DNA of 64,000 nucleotides from Roseivirga echinicomitans (lineage in GTDB: Bacteria; Bacteroidota; Bacteroidia; Cytophagales; Cyclobacteriaceae), in NCBI RefSeq assembly GCF_001592935.1, contig NZ_LRDB01000050.1, positions 496,001-560,000 on the forward strand, written 5' to 3'. Below are positions 15,163-23,383 of this stretch, in pieces. The notes beneath the pieces are model-generated. The model saw only the letters and a list, made by a program, of their open reading frames with translations. It did not search any database and was not told the DNA's origin. The position numbers and the translations under genes are program-made. How positions within the stretch are numbered: position 1 is the stretch's first letter; every line of letters starts with the position of its first letter.

Positions 15163-17673
15163 TTGACGATAGAACAACTCAATATTGACGATGCAGATGA
15201 GCAGGTACTTTATGCCGATGTGGCTTTACCAGTCCCTGTGCCCATGCTTTACACTTATAGTATTCCAGCCGAATATCGTGGAAATATAAAGGAACGCACG
15301 AGGGTCATCGTTCAGTTCGGGAAAAAGCGAATCGTTACAGGAATTGTAGAAAAGGTACATGGAAATCGTCCAGAAATCTATGCTGCCAAACCCATATTAG
15401 AAGTATTGGATACCGAGCCCGTCATTACCCGCATGCAAATGGAGGTGATGAAATGGATGGCAAACTACTACATGTGCACCTTTGGTGAAGTCATTAATGC
15501 CGCTTTGCCTTCTGGCCTTAAATTGAGCAGTGAGTCCCGAATTCAATTGCATCCACACAACGATTGGAACGATAGTGAATATCCATTCGATGATCGAGAG
15601 CTGTTGATTCTAAAAGCACTTGAAAACAACGATTCGCTTACCTACAAAGAAGCTGCAGAGGCCATCGATCAAAAAAGCGCACTGAAGTTTATTAAATCCC
15701 TCATTCAGAAAGATGTCATCATTATTTATGAGGAAGTAAGGGAGAAGTATAAACCTAAAATAGTCAAGAAAATACGTCTGGCAGCAAGTTATGCAGCAGA
15801 TGAAAAAACACTTCAATCACTTTTTGCAGAACTGGAGAAAAGACCAAAGCAAAGTGATATTCTGCTCAAGTACCTTCAAATGGTGCCTGTATATCAGAAG
15901 CCTGAACGAAATGAAGCCGGTATTCCTAAAAGCACTATTAACGAAACGGGACTCTCCGTTTCCTCACTAAACACCCTCATTAAGAACAAAATATTTGAGG
16001 AGTTCGAAGAAATTATTTCTCGTTTTGAAGAGAATACCGAGGTTTTTGAAGCTTCTCCCCTTTCCGAGATTCAAGAAAAAGCCAAGCAGGAAATTCTCGA
16101 TATTTTTGAAGAGAAATCAACTGCCTTGCTCCATGGAATTACGGGCAGTGGAAAAACGGAAATCTACATTTCACTCATACAGGAGGCCTTGGACAATGGC
16201 TTGCAGGTGCTTTATCTGCTTCCAGAAATCGCCCTTACCGCACAAATTGTTAACCGGCTAAAAGTGGTTTTTGGTGATCGAATGGGCGTGTATCATTCTA
16301 AATTCTCTGACAATGAGCGTGTGGAAGTTTGGATGGGTTTATTGGATGGCCGTTTCGATTTCATCGTTGGTGTAAGAAGTGCTATTTTCTTACCCTTTGC
16401 TGATTTAGGTTTGATCATTGTGGACGAAGAGCATGAAAACTCTTACAAGCAATATGATCCAGCCCCTCGCTATCATGCCCGTGATGTCGCACTTTTCCTC
16501 GCCCATAAGCACGGAGGTAAAACCATTCTAGGTTCGGCCACTCCTTCCGTTGAATCCTTCTACAATGCCAAAATAGGCAAATATGGATTGGTGACCATCA
16601 ATAGTCGATATGGTGACGCGCAATTACCTCAGATGGTTTTCGCTGACATTAGAACCGAAAAGAAACGTAAAACTGCCACTGGGAATTTCTCTTCCGTACT
16701 AATTGAAGCTTTGGGCGGAATACTGGAGAAGAAAGAGCAAGCCATTGTCTTTCAGAACCGCAGAGGCTATTCAAATTTCATTACTTGCGATGACTGCGGC
16801 TATACCCCAGAGTGTCCACGATGTGCAGTAAGTCTCACCTATCACCAGTACAAAAACCAGCTCAACTGTCATTACTGCGGACATAAAGAGCCTGTTCCTG
16901 TCACCTGCCCTGCTTGTGGTAGCCAACGCATTAGAACGGTAGGTTTTGGAACCGAAAAGATTGAGGAAGACCTTAAACTGATTTTTCCAGATGCCAAAAT
17001 CCAGCGTATGGATTTAGAAACCACAAGGGCTAAATATGCCTATCAAAACATCATTAAAGATTTTGAGGATGGCAAAATAGACATTCTGGTAGGTACGCAA
17101 ATGGTGAGCAAGGGCCTCGATTTTGATCGCGTAAGTTTAGTGAGTGTTTTCGACATCGATCGAATGATCCATTTCCCCGATTTCAGGTCCATGGAACGCA
17201 CTTACCAATTGACTACCCAGGTAAGTGGACGTGCAGGAAGAAAGGATATTGCTGGTAAAGTGATTATTCAAACAGGCGACCCGGAACAGCCCATTCTAAA
17301 GCTGATTTCGCAACAGAATTACAACACTTTTTTCGACCTAGAAATGCAGGAAAGAGAAAAGTTTAACTACCCGCCTTTTTCTAGAATGATCAAGATTTTG
17401 GTAAGAAGTAAGGATAAAAAACTCTCTAAATATGCTGCTGAATTTTTAGGAAATATTCTGAAGGAAGACCTAGGTACATACCGCGTTTTAGGACCACACG
17501 AGCCCATTGTCAATAAAATAAGGGATAAGTACCTGATGGAGATTTATCTCAAAATTGAACGCAAATACAATATCAATTCGGTTAAGGAAAAGATTAAGGT
17601 AGCCTACTTAGAAGCCCTTCGAAAAAAGGACCTCACACAAGTAGAGTTTATCACCGATGTAGATCCCTATTAG
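15163..17673 (+). CDS. priA: Primosomal protein N' (replication restart helicase PriA)
   Basis: 836 residues. It reloads the replisome at stalled forks as a 3'-5' superfamily 2 helicase. The N-terminal 3'-DNA-binding domain begins ADVALPVPVPMLYTYSIP. Walker A is GITGSGKTEIY at about 325-335 and Walker B is DEEH (IIVDEEHENSYKQ). The zinc-binding insert has CDDCGYTPECPRC and CHYCGH...CPACGS, eight Cys for two zinc ions. Helicase motifs V/VI include GTQMVSKGLDF and QVSGRAGR. The start is TTG: no in-frame ATG lies between the preceding stop and conserved sequence. Confidence 0.97.
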   Translation: MTIEQLNIDDADEQVLYADVALPVPVPMLYTYSIPAEYRGNIKERTRVIVQFGKKRIVTGIVEKVHGNRPEIYAAKPILEVLDTEPVITRMQMEVMKWMANYYMCTFGEVINAALPSGLKLSSESRIQLHPHNDWNDSEYPFDDRELLILKALENNDSLTYKEAAEAIDQKSALKFIKSLIQKDVIIIYEEVREKYKPKIVKKIRLAASYAADEKTLQSLFAELEKRPKQSDILLKYLQMVPVYQKPERNEAGIPKSTINETGLSVSSLNTLIKNKIFEEFEEIISRFEENTEVFEASPLSEIQEKAKQEILDIFEEKSTALLHGITGSGKTEIYISLIQEALDNGLQVLYLLPEIALTAQIVNRLKVVFGDRMGVYHSKFSDNERVEVWMGLLDGRFDFIVGVRSAIFLPFADLGLIIVDEEHENSYKQYDPAPRYHARDVALFLAHKHGGKTILGSATPSVESFYNAKIGKYGLVTINSRYGDAQLPQMVFADIRTEKKRKTATGNFSSVLIEALGGILEKKEQAIVFQNRRGYSNFITCDDCGYTPECPRCAVSLTYHQYKNQLNCHYCGHKEPVPVTCPACGSQRIRTVGFGTEKIEEDLKLIFPDAKIQRMDLETTRAKYAYQNIIKDFEDGKIDILVGTQMVSKGLDFDRVSLVSVFDIDRMIHFPDFRSMERTYQLTTQVSGRAGRKDIAGKVIIQTGDPEQPILKLISQQNYNTFFDLEMQEREKFNYPPFSRMIKILVRSKDKKLSKYAAEFLGNILKEDLGTYRVLGPHEPIVNKIRDKYLMEIYLKIERKYNINSVKEKIKVAYLEALRKKDLTQVEFITDVDPY

Positions 17674-17690
17674 GAACCCATATCACTTAT

Positions 17691-19088
17691 TTATTCTCCT
17701 TCAAACTCTTCACTATTGTCTAATGAAGGATCTTTTGTTTCGGGCTTAATTTCATCTTTAGGCTCAACCTTTGGCTCTACTTTCTTTGGGACTATGGATG
17801 CATTAGCTTGAGTTCTGATAGGCTCGGCAGTTCTCAAATCCGGCTCCATACGCTCGATAAAATATGAGATCTTACGTGCTCCTTTAATGCCTTCCGGCAA
17901 AGTATCTGTGTTTTTACTGAAGCTAATCAAGCCCCAAGTCATAATGATACTCGTTGATAAAATGGTAATCAAAATGATATCTCCATTAAACAATTCCGAT
18001 TGAAGTTCGACAGGAATTGAGAAGAACAATAACACCGTAATTAAACCTCTTGGGGTAATCATCAATTCCGGAAGAATAGACTTCTTCCAGAAAAAGGCCT
18101 TTAAAACAATGAAGCGAATCAAGAAGAATGAAGCGACAATCATTAAGCTAATACCCAACACTTCTAGATTGACCAATGCAGATAGGTTAATCGTAGTTCC
18201 AAATACCACAAAGAAGAATGTTCGCACTACAAATGCCGTTTCTCTAGTGACCAGGTGGAGCTCATCCAGAATCTTATCTATTACATCATGTTTGATCCAC
18301 TTTTGCAGCTTCCCAACAAAAAATAGCTTGCTGTTATTAATTACCAAACCAAAGGTCAGGATAATTACCAAAGAAGAAAGGTGCATTTGCTTGCCTATGG
18401 CATAAATCAAAATCAACATGGCAATCAGTAAAAAGAGCTTTACTTCACCTTCGATCCTCTGAAACAACAATACCAAACCATAACTAAAAACGAATGAGAT
18501 GACGATCGTGATAATGATGTTACCTATAATTCCGTAGACTACTTCCCCTGCTTGCTCAGTTTCTGCATTTCCTGTTAGAAAATAGAAAAACATAATGCCA
18601 AGAATATCAGAAAACGTACTCTCATAAATCATGAACTCCTTTTTGTCTTTCATTAAGCTGGTTACGCTCGGAATTACAATGGCACTACTTACAATAGACA
18701 ATGGTATGGCGTACACCAATGAGATCAAAGGGTCCTCATGGTAAAATTGATTGATGATTAGCGCAATTAGAAAAGCACAGCCGCCCAATGAAATTAAGGC
18801 CACAGTAAAGGATTTCCATATGATGGGCCATTTCTCCTTACTCAACTCCAGGTCTAAAGCTGCTTCCAAAACAATCATTATAAGCCCTACAATCCCTAGC
18901 AGTTCTAGGGTACTAAAAATCAGCTTGTCTTGATTGATCCCATAGGCGTCAAGTCCAAACTTTATCCCAATACCCAAGATGATCAAAAGGATGACACTTG
19001 GGATATTTGTACGCTTAGAAAGTATATTGAACAAGTGTGAAAAAATGATCACACAAGACAGCGCTATAATCAGGTTGTATACATTCAT
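17691..19088 (-). CDS. Cation/proton antiporter, CPA family (NhaP/KefB-like membrane domain)
   Basis: 465 residues. About 12-13 membrane helices over residues 1-405, starting MNVYNLIIALSCVIIFSHLFNIL, with the Glu-rich half-helix ALDLELSKEKW and the region SIVSSAIVIPSVTSL corresponding to the ion-binding helices. No RCK/TrkA-N domain follows; instead there is a ~60-residue charged tail rich in Pro, Glu and Lys (VEPKVEPKDEIKPETKD). It exchanges Na+ or K+ for H+ at the inner membrane. It converges with priA, 17 bases apart. A second antiporter of another subfamily is at 20409. Confidence 0.85.
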   Translation of the reverse strand: MNVYNLIIALSCVIIFSHLFNILSKRTNIPSVILLIILGIGIKFGLDAYGINQDKLIFSTLELLGIVGLIMIVLEAALDLELSKEKWPIIWKSFTVALISLGGCAFLIALIINQFYHEDPLISLVYAIPLSIVSSAIVIPSVTSLMKDKKEFMIYESTFSDILGIMFFYFLTGNAETEQAGEVVYGIIGNIIITIVISFVFSYGLVLLFQRIEGEVKLFLLIAMLILIYAIGKQMHLSSLVIILTFGLVINNSKLFFVGKLQKWIKHDVIDKILDELHLVTRETAFVVRTFFFVVFGTTINLSALVNLEVLGISLMIVASFFLIRFIVLKAFFWKKSILPELMITPRGLITVLLFFSIPVELQSELFNGDIILITILSTSIIMTWGLISFSKNTDTLPEGIKGARKISYFIERMEPDLRTAEPIRTQANASIVPKKVEPKVEPKDEIKPETKDPSLDNSEEFEGE

Positions 19089-19295
19089 GGTCTAATAATA
19101 GGGAAAAGAAAAATTCAGAGCTTAAAAATGCGGTTAATAATTGACTTCAACCTCATTTCTACGTTTATGGTTACAAATATATAAACAGATGAAAAGTTCC
19201 TGAATCGGATCTGTGTATTTGTCTCAATGCTTGGTTCAAAAAAATATTCATCTCCAAGAATTGAAAATAGCGAGTGATACTCTAATATTGCATCA

Positions 19296-19670
19296 ATGAA
19301 GCACCTGTTCAAGTCCATCTTAATATCACTCACCTTATTGGTGTATGGGATTAGTGTAGATAGTTTGTTGCACAGGACTTTGGTTAAACACCAAGTTGAG
19401 TACACTCAAGCAGACAACGTTGAGGATGCCTTCACTCCTTCTTATTCTAGTTTATTTCATTTACCAGCCTTTAATGAGTTGGTTACTGAAACATCAACTA
19501 GTTTTCAGGAGTCAGAGACAAACTACCTCCCTCATTGGGCAGTCGTTAAAAACTCAGATTCTGATAACACAAAGCAAGCCCTTTGGCGGAAGGAACTGGT
19601 AAGAACCAGTCAAATCAATCTGAGCCTTACGGTGAAAGACATCATTTTCCCTTTCCATACCTTCTCGTAA
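19296..19670 (+). CDS. Small secreted or anchored protein of unknown function
   Basis: 124 residues. A hydrophobic N-terminal stretch (FKSILISLTLLVYGISVDSLL, ~5-25) acts as signal or anchor. The rest is hydrophilic without Cys and matches nothing I recognise. The reading frame has no competing long frame and starts cleanly at ATG, 207 bases after the divergent antiporter. It may share regulation with the next small gene 107 bases downstream. Confidence 0.5.
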   Translation: MKHLFKSILISLTLLVYGISVDSLLHRTLVKHQVEYTQADNVEDAFTPSYSSLFHLPAFNELVTETSTSFQESETNYLPHWAVVKNSDSDNTKQALWRKELVRTSQINLSLTVKDIIFPFHTFS

Positions 19671-19777
19671 GCATTCCATTTATCTCTTAGGCGAACGATC
19701 CGTTGGCCATGTATTTTTTGGTTTCAGAATTCATTATGGGGTTCTGTGGCCTCCAATATTATTTAATCTAAAAGAAA

Positions 19778-20266
19778 ATGGAATTATCATCAACACTATT
19801 TGGTATAGCTGCCATGGCAGTATTTGTACTCCCTATTGTTTATTTACAAGGAATGCAGAAGAAAAAGGAAAAGAAATTATTCGCTGAATTTCTCCAGTTA
19901 ACGCAAGAGAAAGGCTTAAAACTCACCCACAGTGAGGTATGGAATTATGTGTATTGTTTGGGTTTAGATGCTCAAACCAAGCAGCTCATTCATTTCAAAA
20001 AGAAAGGTGAAACACCTGAAATACTGCTGATCGACTTGAAGCCATTCAAAAAATGCGCGGTCAATAAAGTGGGTAGAACGGTGAAAACAAATGATGGCCC
20101 TGTTACGATAATTGAGCGTTTACACCTGACTTTAACACCTTCAAACGCACAGAGTAAAGCTCAAAACATAGAGTTTTACAATGCGGATGAAAGCAGTTCG
20201 GTGACTACTGAGTTGCCTTTACTTGCCAAATGGGAAAAACAAATTACTGAGGCCCTTCAAGCATAA
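19778..20266 (+). CDS. Membrane-anchored protein of unknown function
   Basis: 162 residues. One N-terminal membrane helix (FGIAAMAVFVLPIVYLQGM, ~8-26) is followed by a Lys-rich stretch (KKKEKKLF, positive-inside) and a cytoplasmic domain of about 125 residues with alternating beta strands (QLIHFKKKGETPEILLIDLK and VTIIERLHLTLTPS). I do not recognise the family. A strong terminator follows the stop by 16 bases, so transcription ends here. Confidence 0.65.
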   Translation: MELSSTLFGIAAMAVFVLPIVYLQGMQKKKEKKLFAEFLQLTQEKGLKLTHSEVWNYVYCLGLDAQTKQLIHFKKKGETPEILLIDLKPFKKCAVNKVGRTVKTNDGPVTIIERLHLTLTPSNAQSKAQNIEFYNADESSSVTTELPLLAKWEKQITEALQA

Positions 20267-20282
20267 ATCATCATAAAACATA

Positions 20283-20321
20283 GAAGGTCTTGCAAACTGT
20301 GGTTTGCAAGACCTTCATTTT
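20283..20321 (+). terminator. Rho-independent terminator after the 19778 gene
   Basis: A perfect 15-bp stem (GAAGGTCTTGCAAAC, 20283-20297, with 20302-20316) and a TGTG loop, followed by ATTTTT. It separates the small-protein genes from the antiporter. Confidence 0.85.
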
Positions 20322-20344
20322 TAAAATGAATTCAATAGTATTTG

Positions 20345-20373
20345 TTGAAAACAGCCTCCAAAAGTTATCTTTG
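20345..20373 (+). promoter_or_regulatory. Bacteroidota-type promoter for the antiporter gene
   Basis: TTG at 20345-20347, 18 bases, then TATCTTTG at 20366-20373, matching the TTG / TAnnTTTG housekeeping pattern of the phylum. It lies 35 bases before the proposed start. Confidence 0.6.
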
Positions 20374-20408
20374 CATCTTTTAGGCTTGTCCATTCTAAAC
20401 TAACCTAC

Positions 20409-21878
20409 TTGAGTTTAACCATAGAAAACATCATGTTGATTGGTTCGCTATTGCTGTTCATCAGTATTATAGCGGGTAAAACCTCATACCGTTTTGGAGT
20501 GCCAACCTTGGTATTGTTCTTGGCCATTGGAATGTTGGCTGGCTCTGATGGTATTGGAGGCATCTATTTCGACAACCCTTCGGTAGCACAGTTCATCGGA
20601 GTAGTTTCGCTTAACTTCATTCTTTTTTCCGGAGGGCTCGACACCAACTGGTCATCTATCAAGCCTGTATTATGGGAAGGAATTTCCCTCTCAACTCTTG
20701 GCGTTTTGCTCACAGCGGTAACCATGGGCACCTTTGTTTGGGCCATTACTGACTTCACCATCTATGAAGGCCTGCTACTTGGCGCCATTGTATCTTCCAC
20801 AGATGCAGCAGCCGTTTTCTCTATTTTAAGAGGTAAAAACTTAGCCCTTAGGAATAATCTAAGACCTACCCTAGAGCTCGAAAGTGGAAGTAATGATCCT
20901 ATGGCTTATGTATTGACCATTGCTTTTCTCGCCATGGTCATCAACCCAGATCAAAGTCTAGTCTCCATTATCCCATTGTTTTTAAAGCAGATGATTATTG
21001 GTGGAATCGCTGGATTGCTTTTCGGAATGGCCAGTAAGTATGTCATCAACAAAATCAAACTCGGATTTGAAGGACTCTATCCTGTTTTGGTGATTTCGTT
21101 GATGTTTATCACTTTCTCTGGCACTGATGCACTTGGTGGAAATGGCTTTTTGGCCGTTTATTTATGTGCTGTTTACCTCGGTAATCAAGACTTGATCCAT
21201 AAGAAAACCATCTTAAAAATGTTTGATGGTTTGGCTTGGCTTATGCAAATTGTACTCTTCCTTACCCTAGGGCTTTTGGTTTATCCAACAGAAATCCTTC
21301 CCATTTTAGGCATAGGTTTATTGATTTCACTTTTCCAGATTTTTGTCGCCCGACCACTCAGCGTATTTCTAAGCCTAACGCCCTTCAAAATGAAAATGAG
21401 AAGGCGGTTCTATATCTCATGGGTAGGCTTAAGAGGTGCCGTGCCCATTGTTTTTGCTACTTATCCTTTAATTGCAGGAATCGAAAAGGCCAGTATGATT
21501 TTCAATATTGTGTTCTTTATTTCGCTTTCTTCGGTGCTTATTCAAGGCACTACGTTATCCGTAATAGCCAAATGGCTGAATGTATCTTTGCCAGAAGACT
21601 CTAAACCTAAATCGCCATTGGATGACCTCCTTTCAGAAACGGCCAAGGCCATTATGGTAGAAATCAAAATGCCAGCAAATGGTGTAGCGGTAAACAAAAA
21701 GATAGTTGACCTCAACTTCCCAAAAACAGCGCTGATCGCAATGATTAATCGCGATAACAAATTCATTACTCCTAGTGGGGCCACTGAAGTTTTAGCAGAA
21801 GACACTTTAGTCGTGCTTTCTGACACACAAGATGGCATCAACGAAGTCTATGAGTGCTTACAGGTTGAAAAGCCCTAG
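20409..21878 (+). CDS. Potassium/proton antiporter, CPA1 family (CvrA/NhaP2-like) with RCK_C domain
   Basis: 489 residues. The membrane domain (~1-385, 12-13 helices) contains the CPA1 motifs FSGGLDTNW, GAIVSSTDAAAVFSIL and LESGSNDPMAY, which hold the Asp pair of the ion site. Residues about 410-485 (EIKMPANGVAVNKKIVDLNFPKTALIAMI...) form a TrkA-C/RCK_C ligand-binding domain as in NhaP2/CvrA. It exports K+ (and perhaps Na+) for protons and helps at osmotic or pH stress. The start is TTG at 20409; ATG at 20433 is an alternative that would lose eight residues. It converges on metF, 10 bases away. Confidence 0.9.
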   Translation: MSLTIENIMLIGSLLLFISIIAGKTSYRFGVPTLVLFLAIGMLAGSDGIGGIYFDNPSVAQFIGVVSLNFILFSGGLDTNWSSIKPVLWEGISLSTLGVLLTAVTMGTFVWAITDFTIYEGLLLGAIVSSTDAAAVFSILRGKNLALRNNLRPTLELESGSNDPMAYVLTIAFLAMVINPDQSLVSIIPLFLKQMIIGGIAGLLFGMASKYVINKIKLGFEGLYPVLVISLMFITFSGTDALGGNGFLAVYLCAVYLGNQDLIHKKTILKMFDGLAWLMQIVLFLTLGLLVYPTEILPILGIGLLISLFQIFVARPLSVFLSLTPFKMKMRRRFYISWVGLRGAVPIVFATYPLIAGIEKASMIFNIVFFISLSSVLIQGTTLSVIAKWLNVSLPEDSKPKSPLDDLLSETAKAIMVEIKMPANGVAVNKKIVDLNFPKTALIAMINRDNKFITPSGATEVLAEDTLVVLSDTQDGINEVYECLQVEKP

Positions 21879-21888
21879 TATATCACCA

Positions 21889-22842
21889 TCAAAATAACTC
21901 TGAAGCAATCTGCTTTACTATCTGAGACTTGCTCATCGTATAATAATGTAAACATGGCACTTTGGCTGCCATCAATTCTTTTGATTGCTGAATGCACCAC
22001 TCAATCCCTACTTCTCTTGCTGCCTTATTGTCCTTGCACTTATCCAGCTCATCCACCAAATCATCTGGTAAATCGACATCGAAAATACTCGGTAATATAG
22101 TGCTATGATTCAATGTAGTAATCGGCTTTAGCCCTGGAATAATAGGCACATTGATATCTGCTTTCCGACATTTTTCCACAAAATCGAAATACTTCTGATT
22201 ATCGAAGAACATTTGGGTTACGATGTACTCAGCCCCCATTTCTACCTTTTGCTTCAGGTACTTCATGTCACTTTTTAAGCTTGGGGCTTCAAAATGTTTT
22301 TCAGGATAGCCAGCCACCCCCATGGAAAAATTGGTTTTGGCCATTTCCGCTTCTTCATTCAGGTATTTCCCCTGATTTAAATCCAATACTTGTTGCATCA
22401 ATTCCGTTGCGAATGAGTGACCATCAGGATCAGCAACGAATCTTCCCTCAGATTTAATGGCATCGCCACGCAACACCAACACATTGTCTATTCCCAAGAA
22501 ATCAAGGTCGATTAATGCGTTCTCTGTTTCTTCCCTACTGAAACCACCACAAATGATATGAGGCACGGCATCTATGCCATACTTGTTCATTATGGCAGCA
22601 CAAATCCCAACTGTTCCTGGACGCTTCCGGGTAGTTACTTTTTCAAGTAAACCATTAGCGTGTTGCTTATAAATGTACTCTTCACGGTGATAAGTAACAT
22701 CAATAAACGGTGGGTTGAACTCCATTAATGGGTCAATCGCATCAAAAATACCATTTACGTTTTCCCCTTTTCTTGGAGGAAGAATTTCGAAGCTAAAAAG
22801 TGTTTTACCTTTTGCTCTTTTTATATGTTGGGATACTTTCAT
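21889..22842 (-). CDS. metF: 5,10-methylenetetrahydrofolate reductase
   Basis: 317 residues, the full length of bacterial MetF. The TIM-barrel flavoenzyme makes 5-methyl-THF, the methyl donor for the MetH encoded upstream. Motifs: TLFSFEILPPRKGENV at the N terminus with the catalytic Glu, DVTYHREE, LDFLGIDNVLVLRGD, SMGVAGYPEKHFEAPS and EYIVTQMFFDN (active-site Gln and FAD contacts), and PIIPGLKPI. It is the last gene of the riboswitch-led met operon, separated from metH by the inserted S23-type gene and an octamer-repeat tract that ends 27 bases before its ATG. Confidence 0.97.
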   Translation of the reverse strand: MKVSQHIKRAKGKTLFSFEILPPRKGENVNGIFDAIDPLMEFNPPFIDVTYHREEYIYKQHANGLLEKVTTRKRPGTVGICAAIMNKYGIDAVPHIICGGFSREETENALIDLDFLGIDNVLVLRGDAIKSEGRFVADPDGHSFATELMQQVLDLNQGKYLNEEAEMAKTNFSMGVAGYPEKHFEAPSLKSDMKYLKQKVEMGAEYIVTQMFFDNQKYFDFVEKCRKADINVPIIPGLKPITTLNHSTILPSIFDVDLPDDLVDELDKCKDNKAAREVGIEWCIQQSKELMAAKVPCLHYYTMSKSQIVKQIASELF

Positions 22843-22869
22843 GTCTAATGTACTTATGTATTGTTGTTT

Positions 22870-22925
22870 TGAAGTGTTGAAGTGTTGAAGTGTTGAAGTA
22901 TTGAAGTGTTGAAGTGTTGATGTAA
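22870..22925. repeat. Tandem octamer repeat (TGAAGTGT), left arm of the S23 element
   Basis: Seven units of 8 bases: TGAAGTGT three times, TGAAGTAT, TGAAGTGT twice, then TGATGTAA. AAGTGTTGATGT (22912-22923) and AAGTGTTGAAGT (22904-22915) have exact inverted partners at 23356-23367 and 23372-23383, on the other side of the S23-type gene. Confidence 0.9.
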
Positions 22926-22938
22926 TTCACAACACCTT

Positions 22939-23313
22939 CTATTGGCCTACTTTATTTCTTAAGTATTTTATGAATGCTAAAATTGAGGCCTTCGCTTCTT
23001 CAGTTTGATTTTGTAAGCTCTCGATATCTTCAGCTGGAAAATAACTGAGATCGAGCATCAAATAAGTCATGCTTTTTACTTCAGTACAGGAAGCAGCAGC
23101 ATAATCAAGAAATTTTATAAAGTCTTTTGGAGAAAATCGCCCAAATCCTTCAGCAATATTATTCATGATTGAAAGCCCTGCTCTCTTGAACTGCGAACGT
23201 GTGTCAAAATCTTTGGCTAACTGACCTTGATTAGACATGGTATACACTTGAAATGTGAGCTTCCTAGCTAATTGCCAACATCTTAAATCTTCAAACCGTG
23301 TAACCTTTGTCAT
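22939..23313 (-). CDS. Four-helix-bundle protein of the S23 / 23S rRNA intervening-sequence family
   Basis: 124 residues, typical family length. Hallmarks: FEDLRCWQLARKLTFQVYTM at the N terminus, QFKRAGLSIMNNIAEGFGRF in the middle (RAxxSixxNIAEGfgR), and FIKFLDYAAASCTEVKS. Relatives are encoded inside intervening sequences of 23S rRNA genes (Leptospira, Coxiella) and as scattered copies in Bacteroidota genomes; a pentameric basic bundle that binds nucleic acid is known for the related Avd protein. The biological role is unknown. It sits inside the met operon between metH and metF with 12-bp inverted arms on both sides, which no methionine function explains, so it is probably an insertion. Confidence 0.92.
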   Translation of the reverse strand: MTKVTRFEDLRCWQLARKLTFQVYTMSNQGQLAKDFDTRSQFKRAGLSIMNNIAEGFGRFSPKDFIKFLDYAAASCTEVKSMTYLMLDLSYFPAEDIESLQNQTEEAKASILAFIKYLRNKVGQ

Positions 23314-23354
23314 ATCTATATCATTTAATCTTTTGATGGGTTTAAATACCTAAA

Positions 23355-23383
23355 CACATCAACACTTAATTACTTCAACACTT
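23355..23383. repeat. Right arm of the S23 element
   Basis: ACATCAACACTT (23356-23367) and ACTTCAACACTT (23372-23383) are exact reverse complements of units in the 22870-22925 tract. The arm runs into the metH stop codon (23382-23384), which supplies its last bases. Confidence 0.85.

Noticed and set aside
22870-22925. CRISPR array
   Set aside because: The units are 8 bases and contiguous, with no spacers and no cas genes.
22939-23313. Avd accessory gene of a diversity-generating retroelement
   Set aside because: The fold family is related, but there is no reverse transcriptase and no template/variable repeat pair nearby.
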